Origin: a bacterium
GTDB taxonomy: Bacteria; Patescibacteriota; Microgenomatia; JAUYPR01
Direction: 5' to 3'
Length of the DNA: 7,282 bases
Assembly (NCBI GenBank): GCA_030695785.1
Contig: JAUYPR010000028.1
Location: 1 to 7,282, forward strand
The notes under the pieces are model-generated. The model saw only the letters and a program-made list of their open reading frames with translations. It had not been told where the DNA came from and made no database searches. The translations under genes and the position numbers were made by a program. Positions 1 to 4,035 of this stretch are shown piece by piece. Numbering within the stretch: the stretch's first letter is position 1; each line of letters starts with the position of its first letter.

Positions 1-140
1 TCCAGAATGAAATCAAAGTCCTGGCAGAACCACGTCCAAGCCGCTGGGCCTCCAGGATGCGCGGTCTTGGTCAACATATCTGGGCAAATGTAGATATTGA
101 CGCCTACATCAAAGGTCTTCGCACTGAATGGGAAAAGTGA
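1..140 (+). CDS. AbrB/MazE-like antitoxin, C-terminal part (5' end outside window)
   Basis: An open frame enters from the left edge (first full codon at base 3) and runs 45 residues to a TGA at 138-140. It contains the motif RGLGQHIWANVDIDAYIKG and ends in TEWEK. A short C-terminal tail with GLG-x-x-IW, then an acidic D-x-D-x-YI, then an EW near the end is typical of SpoVT/AbrB-type antitoxins encoded beside PIN toxins; the tail wraps the toxin and the missing N-terminal swapped-hairpin domain would bind the operator. The frame overlaps the downstream PIN toxin start by 13 nt, the usual antitoxin-toxin coupling. The family call rests on this tail and the neighbour, since the DNA-binding domain is not in the window. 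Confidence 0.7.
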   Translation, partial: QNEIKVLAEPRPSRWASRMRGLGQHIWANVDIDAYIKGLRTEWEK

Positions 141-598
141 ACTCTGTTCATTTTAAGAAAAAACTCCACACATTACGGAACGTTGGACTCGATTCCATGT
201 GTTTTCTTTATCTTTTCGACGACCACCCACACTATGCTTCCTTGACGAATACGATTTTTACCTCATTGGAAACCGGGAATATTTCTGCAGCCACTTCTTC
301 CGTCACCATTGTCGAAGTATTTGTCCATGCGGAACAAGCAAGAGATAGTCTGGTCATTGCAGAGTACGAAGAAATATTGCGCACGCTTCCCCATTTCACG
401 ATTGTCCCCCTTGACTGGCATGTTGCGCGTCTTGCTTCAAAGCTGCGGGCAAAGTATACCCATATCAAAACTATTGATGCAGTCCAAATTGCGTCTGCGC
501 TCCTCTCAGATTGCAAAGGATTTATCACGAACGATGAACAACTGAAGCAGGTAAAGGAAATCGAGGTTGTTGTCTTGAAAGACTATGTAGGAAAATAA
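128..598 (+). CDS. PIN-domain ribonuclease toxin (VapC-type)
   Basis: This 156-residue protein has the PIN nuclease layout. The first beta strand carries LDSMCFLYLF with Asp22, Glu63 lies in the helix SVTIVEVF, Asp117 in KTIDAVQIASAL, and a fourth acidic site is in FITNDEQL (Asp136). These four acidic residues normally hold Mg2+/Mn2+ for RNA cleavage; VapC toxins cut tRNA or rRNA and are blocked by the paired antitoxin. All four positions are present, so the enzyme looks intact. About 20 basic residues precede the first strand, which is longer than in a minimal VapC. The ATG at 128 is out of frame inside the last codons of the antitoxin, which supports it as the start. A cellular RNase role or a plasmid-style stabilisation role cannot be told apart here. 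Confidence 0.82.
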   Translation: MGKVNSVHFKKKLHTLRNVGLDSMCFLYLFDDHPHYASLTNTIFTSLETGNISAATSSVTIVEVFVHAEQARDSLVIAEYEEILRTLPHFTIVPLDWHVARLASKLRAKYTHIKTIDAVQIASALLSDCKGFITNDEQLKQVKEIEVVVLKDYVGK

Positions 599-694
599 GA
601 CTCACACCTTCCCTTTTCACACCACCAGATTCAAAAAAGGATACAAGATGTGTTCAATGTCACCAAATTCCCCCAGGATTTAGGTCTTCGGCTC

Positions 695-717
695 CCTCGG
701 GACTGAGTCCTCGGGAC
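695..717. repeat. 9-nt direct repeat with embedded small palindrome
   Basis: CCTCGGGAC occurs at 695-703 and again at 709-717, offset by 14 nt. The bases between complete a small palindrome, GGACT-G-AGTCC (700-710), and GTCC-TCG-GGAC (707-717) can also fold. This is the left edge of the stem-loop block. Confidence 0.6.
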
Positions 718-723
718 GAACGT

Positions 724-764
724 CTGAGGTCTTCGACGGTGAGCTCAGTCGAACCGTCGCTCAG
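724..764. repeat. Stem-loop A, with mutually exclusive alternative pairing
   Basis: CTGAG (724-728) pairs with CTCAG (760-764), and inside it CGACGGT (734-740) pairs perfectly with ACCGTCG (753-759), leaving a 12-nt loop and a one-sided 5-nt bulge. TTCGAC (732-737) can instead pair with GTCGAA (748-753), and the loop contains the palindrome TGAGCTCA (740-747). Nested, competing palindromes like this are typical of REP-like dispersed repeats, but also of structured RNAs. Confidence 0.7.
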
Positions 765-765
765 A

Positions 766-806
766 TCTTCGATTCCGAGATCACTCAGATTCGAGGAGAT
801 CGAAGA
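766..806. repeat. Stem-loop B, 8-bp perfect stem
   Basis: TCTTCGAT (766-773) is the exact reverse complement of ATCGAAGA (799-806). The 25-nt interior can form a further imperfect stem around CGAG and TTCG. It starts 2 nt after stem-loop A, so the two would stack side by side in a transcript. Confidence 0.65.
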
Positions 807-811
807 GGTCT

Positions 812-828
812 CACCCTAAATCTAGGTG
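812..828. repeat. Stem-loop C, short hairpin
   Basis: CACCCTA (812-818) pairs with TAGGTG (823-828) with one bulged C and a 4-nt loop. It lies 5 nt from stem-loop B and extends the structured block to the right. Confidence 0.45.
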
Positions 829-865
829 TCCAGAGGTGGAATAAGTTCTCTACCTTGGGAGTTCC

Positions 866-891
866 GTCTCGATTATAAGTCTCGATTAAGG
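866..891. repeat. Tandem 10-nt direct repeat, 13-nt period
   Basis: GTCTCGATTA occurs at 866-875 and again at 879-888. The copies lie 70-90 nt before the predicted -10 box of the orphan gene and overlap the -10 of a possible minus-strand promoter. They could be paired protein-binding sites; that is inference. Confidence 0.5.
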
Positions 892-900
892 GATTTTTAA
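872..900 (-). promoter_or_regulatory. Possible minus-strand promoter reading into the stem-loop block
   Basis: On the minus strand TTAAAA (900-895) is followed after 17 nt by a perfect TATAAT (877-872). Transcription would start near 865 and run through stem-loops C, B and A toward the T6 run at 634-639. No open frame of note follows, so the product would be an untranslated RNA. AT-rich DNA gives such matches by chance, hence the low confidence. Confidence 0.3.
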
Positions 901-903
901 TCG
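883..903. repeat. Hairpin with perfect 7-bp arms
   Basis: CGATTAA (883-889) and TTAATCG (897-903) are exact reverse complements around a 7-nt loop. No T-run follows on either strand, so this is not a standard intrinsic terminator. The left arm overlaps the second copy of the 13-nt-period repeat. Confidence 0.5.
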
Positions 904-935
904 TTGATCCACATTTAGCTTCTCTCGTCGAAAAC

Positions 936-964
936 TTTTCTTTCTTCAGAACTTCAGATATAAT
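936..964 (+). promoter_or_regulatory. Promoter giving a probable leaderless mRNA
   Basis: A perfect TATAAT lies at 959-964. The ATG of the next gene is at 972, so a start point about 7 nt after the -10 would fall at or next to the ATG itself. No Shine-Dalgarno sequence is present or could fit. The -35 region at 17-nt spacing (936-941, TTTTCT) is poor, so another factor or an upstream element may help. A short repeat, CTTCAGA at 944-950 and 952-958, fills the spacer. Confidence 0.55.
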
Positions 965-971
965 CACGAAT

Positions 972-1724
972 ATGAGCATTGAACTTGGACAATTCATTCC
1001 AGAACAATCAAGAGGTGAATGGCTTAGGACATCAGAAATTCAGTACGGAGACCATAGCATAGAAGACCCTTGTGAACTTGAAGACTTGATGACTATAAAT
1101 GATGATTTAAGGGGGACAGTTGAAGGCCTTAAATCACCCAGCATTAGAGCTATTCTTCTAGAAATAGCTAGGGGTTTCCCTCAAATACGAGCTCAAAGAA
1201 AAGCATTCAGGGCGCTTCAAGACTTTATTCGTAGAGGAGGAAATTCAAATGAACCACGGGCTGTATTTAGTACAGGAATCTTTGATCCTAAACAACATGG
1301 AATCGATACTATTTTAAGGATTAGAGCATACTATGCATATTGCGAGACATTAAAACCAATCAGTAGTAATTCTATGACTAATGTAGATGGTTCTTATTCA
1401 GCAAGTGGGTTTGGTGTTATTAAAGAGCATCCACTAGGACAAAATACAATCTTTTGGTTTGTAACTAGTGAACGAGAAGTACTTCAAAGCATAGGCACGG
1501 AATCTAGTATCGTAACCTTTATAAGACGATTACCAGTTATTGTTGGAGGGTGGAGACACAATAAATACAATCAATCCTCTCCTGTACCAGTCCAAATTGA
1601 TGATTTTGTGCTTGTCGATTCCATAGAAATAATGCAGGCAGGTCTAAAAGCTAAAAATAAAGTTCCTGAGAAAGCTGCAATAAAACCAAGATTAAGTCTT
1701 GCTCCCAATTTAGGTTATACTTAG
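972..1724 (+). CDS. AT-rich orphan protein of unknown function (250 aa)
   Basis: I do not recognise this protein. It is predicted to be soluble, with no signal peptide or membrane segment. Residues 50-90 are probably helical, with a basic stretch (PQIRAQRKAFRALQDFIRRGG) that could contact nucleic acid, and the centre (about 140-215) looks like alternating strands (FGVIKEHPLG, IFWFVTSEREVL, VTFIRRLPVIVGG). The tail is basic and low in order. The codon use differs from the pilus genes: many ATA, AGA and TTA codons, and the 60 nt from 1081 hold 23 G+C against 32 in the 60 nt from 4201. This and its place beside a toxin pair and a tRNA suggest an acquired gene. The ATG at 972 is favoured because a perfect -10 box sits just before it. 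Confidence 0.65.
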   Translation: MSIELGQFIPEQSRGEWLRTSEIQYGDHSIEDPCELEDLMTINDDLRGTVEGLKSPSIRAILLEIARGFPQIRAQRKAFRALQDFIRRGGNSNEPRAVFSTGIFDPKQHGIDTILRIRAYYAYCETLKPISSNSMTNVDGSYSASGFGVIKEHPLGQNTIFWFVTSEREVLQSIGTESSIVTFIRRLPVIVGGWRHNKYNQSSPVPVQIDDFVLVDSIEIMQAGLKAKNKVPEKAAIKPRLSLAPNLGYT

Positions 1725-1774
1725 AGGGCGATCCTCAAAGATATTATTGCGACAGTCCAGGATTAATGTTGTTG

Positions 1775-1846
1775 CAGGGGCGGAGGGAGTCGAACCCGCG
1801 ACACCTCGTTTTGGAGACGAGTGCTCTACCGCTGAGCTACGCCCCT
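1775..1846 (-). tRNA. tRNA-Trp (anticodon CCA)
   Basis: Read on the minus strand, the 72-nt cloverleaf is complete: a perfect 7-bp acceptor stem AGGGGCG/CGCCCCT, D stem GCTC/GAGC, anticodon stem CTCGT/ACGAG with loop CTCCAAA (anticodon CCA), a 5-nt variable loop, a T arm with TTCGACT loop, and discriminator G73 as expected for bacterial tRNA-Trp. One T-stem position (50-64) is a C-U mismatch. The 3' CCA is not encoded (GCAAC follows), so a CCA-adding enzyme is needed. There is no intron. The 5' end overlaps the last 10 nt of the HTH/LAGLIDADG-like gene. Confidence 0.95.
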
Positions 1847-2499
1847 AAAGACTTAGCAAACATATTATACAGGGCAATCAATTCAGAAGCAACCCGTGTA
1901 TCATGATAAGTCACCCTGATCGTGCCTCGATAACCGACTCTTTTTCTTTTCTTTGTATGTTGCTTTTGATAACTTTTGGTGAATTGGCTAAAAGGTATTC
2001 TTGTTACATCTGACCAAAACTTCTTTATTTTCCCCTCATCATGATATTCATGTAGGTGGATAAGAATACGAAACTTTTTTTCCTCAACCTTAAAAGACTC
2101 CCGGAAGAGCATCAAAAATATCGATACCATCGTGGGATCAGAATTTGTGAATGCGATACGACCTGGGTCTTTTGCTCCCTCTCCCCAGTAAAGAAATGCG
2201 CACAGTAGTTTTTTGATTTCAGTGGAAAGAATAATTTCTTTCAGAATCGAAGTTGTTTCTTTCTCTATCTCTTGTCTTCTCTTTTCTCGTTTTTCTTGCC
2301 ATCTCTGAGCGGCTTTATATCTTCCAAAGACCCCACGTATCTTTAGTCTGTCTTTTGCCTGTCGATTGAGGACGACCTGACGAATCCATATTGACGAAGT
2401 ACCCACAGCGATATCAAGTAGTTCAGCAATTTCTTTTACAGAATACCCTTGAAGACGAAGTCTTCTGGCTTTTTCTCTCACGATAATTGGATAAGCCAT
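1837..2499 (-). CDS. HTH protein with degenerate LAGLIDADG-like domain
   Basis: This 220-residue protein starts with a helix-turn-helix at about residues 7-45 (REKARRLRLQGYSVKEIAEL, then GTSSIWIRQ), of the Hin/resolvase type that reads a DNA site. A highly charged linker follows (about 55-88). From residue 97 there is a helix LLCAFLYWGEGAK and then FTNSDPTMVSIFLMLFRES, which match the degenerate LAGLIDADG-type unit found in many HTH proteins of Patescibacteria and archaea. The usual catalytic acid-rich end is reduced to GEG, so a regulator or DNA-binding role is more likely than homing nuclease activity. The C-terminal 40 residues are basic (QKQHTKKRKRVGYRG) and fit nucleic acid binding. The ATG at 2499 directly follows a perfect 14-bp palindrome. 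The stop TAG is formed by tRNA-Trp bases 7-9. The target is unknown. Confidence 0.65.
   Translation of the reverse strand: MAYPIIVREKARRLRLQGYSVKEIAELLDIAVGTSSIWIRQVVLNRQAKDRLKIRGVFGRYKAAQRWQEKREKRRQEIEKETTSILKEIILSTEIKKLLCAFLYWGEGAKDPGRIAFTNSDPTMVSIFLMLFRESFKVEEKKFRILIHLHEYHDEGKIKKFWSDVTRIPFSQFTKSYQKQHTKKRKRVGYRGTIRVTYHDTRVASELIALYNMFAKSLGA
1864..1892 (-). promoter_or_regulatory. Promoter for tRNA-Trp inside the upstream coding region
   Basis: On the minus strand TTGCTT (1892-1887), a 17-nt spacer and a perfect TATAAT (1869-1864) precede the tRNA. The predicted start near 1857 gives an RNA leader of about 11 nt. The -10 box is the Tyr-Asn codon pair of the HTH/LAGLIDADG-like protein, so it lies within that gene. 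Confidence 0.55.
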
Positions 2500-2513
2500 A
2501 GGTTATATAACCT
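2500..2513. promoter_or_regulatory. 14-bp perfect palindrome touching the start codon (possible operator)
   Basis: AGGTTATATAACCT is its own reverse complement and abuts the ATG of the HTH gene. A dimeric HTH protein could bind here and shut off its own promoter, as the site lies between the -10 region and the start codon. Autoregulation is inference. Confidence 0.45.
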
Positions 2514-2534
2514 CAATTATACAAAATGTGTCAA
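2504..2534 (-). promoter_or_regulatory. Promoter of the HTH/LAGLIDADG-like gene
   Basis: On the minus strand a perfect TTGACA lies at 2534-2529. Two -10 choices exist. TATAAT at 2521-2516 is perfect but only 7 nt from that -35, and would give a leader of about 10 nt carrying GAGG. TATATA at 2509-2504 is 19 nt from TTGACA and would give a leaderless mRNA. Either places the promoter in the 56-nt gap after the pilus operon, so the gene is probably transcribed apart from it. Confidence 0.45.
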
Positions 2535-2555
2535 TCCTTTCCTGGGGGGAAAATA

Positions 2556-3035
2556 TTATCTGGTGACGGTGATGGTGACGCCTTGTTCGGCATCGGGAGC
2601 AACGACAGTGACCCGGCCATTTGAGGATTTTTTGATCTCATACCCTGCTCCGTTCGTGGACGAACCAGTCGGGTCAGTCGGAACCGCCGGCACGTATTTT
2701 TCGTTTAACGTCAGAACCGACAGATCGACGAGGCCAGTGCACGATGAAGCACCTGTTTTGCACACTTCTGTCTGCGTGGTGGTGACAGATGCAGGCAGGA
2801 TGCCGCTGTTATCAATCGCGTACTGGTAGACCGCGTTCAGCATCGTATTCACATCTGCCTTTCTTTGCGCGTTGCGCGTATCCCCGAGCTGTTTGGTTGG
2901 ATTCACGGCAACAATCACAATCCCGGACAAAATCACAATCGCGGCCACGACCAGGAGAATTTCAAGCAGAGTGAAACCACGTTCATGTAAACTGAACGTG
3001 GCAAGCCCCTCTTGCCGACGGGCAGTGTCAGTCAT
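2556..3035 (-). CDS. Type IV pilin, PilA/GspG-like (probable major pilin)
   Basis: This 159-residue prepilin should be cleaved by the prepilin peptidase after Gly20 and methylated at the new N-terminal Phe, then packed into the fibre. The signal is textbook: HERG, then FTLLEILLVVAAIVILSGIVIV with Glu at +5. The mature part continues NPTKQLGDTRNAQRKADVN, a long alpha helix, then a two-cysteine loop (VCKTGASSC) likely to form a disulfide, and PTDPTG, followed by beta strands ending in GVTITVTR. This pattern is characteristic of pilins of Patescibacteria. I chose the ATG at 3035. A GTG at 3059 would add 8 residues, but its only GGAG is 1 nt away. A 49-nt gap from the preceding gene and a promoter-like sequence in it suggest extra expression of this subunit. 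The leader is encoded partly by a perfect hairpin shared with the PilW-like gene. Confidence 0.85.
   Translation of the reverse strand: MTDTARRQEGLATFSLHERGFTLLEILLVVAAIVILSGIVIVAVNPTKQLGDTRNAQRKADVNTMLNAVYQYAIDNSGILPASVTTTQTEVCKTGASSCTGLVDLSVLTLNEKYVPAVPTDPTGSSTNGAGYEIKKSSNGRVTVVAPDAEQGVTITVTR
2974..3001 (-). repeat. Shared 28-nt leader block with perfect hairpin, copy 1
   Basis: Within the pilin leader, arms CCACGTTCA (2977-2985) and TGAACGTGG (2993-3001) form a perfect 9-bp stem around a 7-nt loop. Including three more bases the block is identical to 3957-3984 in the PilW-like gene. On the coding strand it encodes TFSLHERG-F, ending at the peptidase cleavage site. The bases on either side differ between the copies. 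Confidence 0.9.
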
Positions 3036-3044
3036 GTCTATATC

Positions 3045-3073
3045 ATCAAAGCAGATCACGCTCCATTTGTCAA
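3045..3073 (-). promoter_or_regulatory. Possible internal promoter for the major pilin
   Basis: A perfect TTGACA (3073-3068), a 17-nt spacer and TTTGAT (3050-3045, 4 of 6 matches) lie in the gap before the pilin gene. Transcription would begin about 3037, almost at the ATG at 3035. This fits the ATG rather than the GTG at 3059, which would be upstream of the start point. Confidence 0.4.
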
Positions 3074-3084
3074 CGAACTGTTCC

Positions 3085-3516
3085 CTAAAACGACCCCACC
3101 TCTTGCCAGGAAGAAATCACGGGCGTCGGATGGACGGTAGTGACGATAACCTTGACCTTGCGTTTGATCGTCCCCACAGATCCAACCGTTTGAATCGTCC
3201 GGTTCGAATTCCCTGTCCCTGCAATGGCTTGAATCTCGCACGTCCCACTCGTCAACGTCAATGTCTCCCCGCCGCTAAACCACACCGATTCCCGCAGCCG
3301 CTGCAGCGCCTCTTCCGCGCACGCATCCGCAAGGCCACGCGCCTGGATGCTTTGTTGAAATGCAAAGCTCGTGCGGCTGCTTCCCACCCCAAGAAGGAGA
3401 AGAGACACCGCAATCGCCCCAGCCACTGCGGTGATCAAAAGAACACTAAGGAGCACTGCATACCCTGAGCTTTTAACGAATGGTCGCGGAGCCAAAGAAT
3501 GTTTTGGTGAACGCAT
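3085..3516 (-). CDS. PilX/GspK-like minor prepilin lacking Glu5
   Basis: This 143-residue protein has a prepilin-like N-terminus: a basic leader (RSPKHSLAPRPFVKSSG), then YAVLLSVLLITAVAGAIAV, a single membrane helix. Position +5 is Leu, not Glu, as in GspK-type tip subunits, which cap the fibre because they need no subunit above them. The following ARGLADACAEEALQRLRES is the helix usual for PilX-like proteins of this group, and a second Cys (SGTCEIQ) could pair with that in ADACAEE. The start is the ATG at 3516, which has GGGAGG 7 nt upstream; a frame extending to 3606 adds an arginine-rich stretch with no ribosome site. It overlaps the PilW-like gene by 44 nt, more than any other junction in the operon. 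The role in tip assembly is inferred from the family. Confidence 0.72.
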   Translation of the reverse strand: MRSPKHSLAPRPFVKSSGYAVLLSVLLITAVAGAIAVSLLLLGVGSSRTSFAFQQSIQARGLADACAEEALQRLRESVWFSGGETLTLTSGTCEIQAIAGTGNSNRTIQTVGSVGTIKRKVKVIVTTVHPTPVISSWQEVGSF

Positions 3517-4021
3517 TTTCCTGCCTCCCTTCCGGATCAAGGACCTTCGAAAGGGTGAGCTGCACACGGATCGTGCCCGGCGTCCCGTTTTTAGAAAGAT
3601 TGTCAAATTGTAAGCCTGAAGCCACGACGCGGCTGTTCGTCAGCGCAACCGGACTCCCACTCCCTTCGGTGATGCGGAGAGTATTGGCGGAAACACTAAA
3701 CACCGTGGGGTCGACATTCAAACTTTCCATATCCAAGGATAAACTGGTACTGTTGGAAGCAAGTGCTGGATTGATAATGGCGTCGGCATTTCGGATACTC
3801 TGTGTAATGGCATAAACGGCCTGCATGCCCTGGCTTTCTACCTCGATCATGGCTTCGTGCTTGGCGCGTGACTGCAAAATCAGAACCAAAAACCCACTGA
3901 CCACGAAAAGCATTGCACCAATCACGCTGGACGCGAGCAGAAGTTCGATAAGGGTAAAACCACGTTCATGTAAACTGAACGTGGTAAACCCTTCGTCGTC
4001 CTTTGGACTCCTCAGGGCCAT
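3473..4021 (-). CDS. PilW/GspJ-like minor prepilin
   Basis: This 182-residue prepilin has a 21-residue leader ending in SLHERG, then FTLIELLLASSVIGAMLFVVSGFLVLIL with Glu at +5, so cleavage and N-methylation are expected. The helix is followed by SRAKHEAMIEVESQGMQAVY and the TQSIRNADAI motif, the usual PilW/GspJ signature, and then by a beta-rich C-terminal domain with repeated small polar residues. Minor pilins of this class form the initiation complex with PilV, PilX and FimT at the pilus tip. The start at 4021 is supported by GGAGG 4 nt upstream, but the ATG sits in a perfect inverted repeat. It follows the propeller gene by 14 nt. The leader shares an identical 28-nt block with the major pilin gene. 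Confidence 0.78.
   Translation of the reverse strand: MALRSPKDDEGFTTFSLHERGFTLIELLLASSVIGAMLFVVSGFLVLILQSRAKHEAMIEVESQGMQAVYAITQSIRNADAIINPALASNSTSLSLDMESLNVDPTVFSVSANTLRITEGSGSPVALTNSRVVASGLQFDNLSKNGTPGTIRVQLTLSKVLDPEGRQENAFTKTFFGSATIR
3524..3529 (-). promoter_or_regulatory. Ribosome-binding site deciding the PilX-like start
   Basis: GGGAGG at 3529-3524 on the minus strand lies 7 nt before the ATG at 3516, inside the end of the PilW-like gene. It fixes the start and shows that the longer frame from 3606 is not used. Confidence 0.7.
3957..3984 (-). repeat. Shared 28-nt leader block with perfect hairpin, copy 2
   Basis: Arms at 3960-3968 and 3976-3984 form the same perfect 9-bp stem with a 7-nt loop as copy 1, and all 28 nt match 2974-3001. 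It again encodes TFSLHERG at the end of a prepilin leader. The next codons already differ at silent sites (TTT ACC here, TTC ACT in copy 1). Confidence 0.9.
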
Positions 4022-4028
4022 TGGCCCT
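4014..4028 (-). promoter_or_regulatory. Inverted repeat around the PilW-like start codon
   Basis: AGGGCCA (4028-4022 on the minus strand) and TGGCCCT (4020-4014) flank one central base that is the A of the ATG. In mRNA a 5-bp stem AGGGC/GCCCT with loop CAATG would hold the start codon in the loop and pair part of the ribosome site GGAGG (4030-4026). Ribosomes finishing the upstream gene 14 nt away would open it, which would couple translation of the two genes. Confidence 0.5.
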
Positions 4029-4035
4029 CCGATTC

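Larger units (their letters stand above)
599..971. other. 373-nt non-coding, inverted-repeat-rich interval
   Basis: I see no credible gene on either strand. Bases 599-690 are plain sequence; on the minus strand they contain a T6 run (634-639). Bases 691-828 are a dense run of stem-loops. Bases 829-865 hold nothing I recognise. Bases 866-903 contain a direct repeat with 13-nt period and a hairpin. Bases 904-971 are T-rich and end in a strong -10 box for the gene that follows. The 70-residue minus-strand frame across 785-997 has no ribosome site or domain and is treated as chance. Confidence 0.7.

Noticed and set aside
232..528. Minus-strand frame of 98 residues inside the PIN toxin gene
   Set aside because: It has no motif or ribosome site and mirrors a well-supported gene.
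691..828. Self-cleaving ribozyme or known riboswitch in the stem-loop cluster
   Set aside because: I checked by eye for the hammerhead core (CUGAUGA and GAAA) and for common riboswitch cores and found no match.
1722..1745. Terminator between the orphan gene and tRNA-Trp (GAGG-GCGAT-CCTC)
   Set aside because: The stem is 4 bp and no T-run follows on either strand.
1837..2499. Active homing endonuclease of a mobile intron
   Set aside because: The neighbouring tRNA-Trp is uninterrupted, no intron or intein is seen, and the LAGLIDADG-type acidic motif is degenerate (GEG).
2535..2555. Terminator after the pilus operon around the C6 run
   Set aside because: TTTCC and GGAAA can pair over 5 bp, but no T-run follows on the minus strand, so I cannot support an intrinsic terminator.
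3036..3059. GTG at 3059 as the start of the major pilin
   Set aside because: The only GGAG is 1 nt from the GTG and the predicted promoter would start transcription downstream of it. It remains possible if the gene is only read from the operon mRNA.
3517..3606. 30-residue N-terminal extension of the PilX-like protein starting at 3606
   Set aside because: It has no ribosome-binding site, would lengthen the overlap with the PilW-like gene from 44 to 134 nt, and the ATG at 3516 has GGGAGG at ideal distance.
2974..3984. Two identical palindromic blocks as part of a CRISPR array
   Set aside because: There are only two copies, nearly 1 kb apart, both in frame inside prepilin genes, with no spacers of even length.
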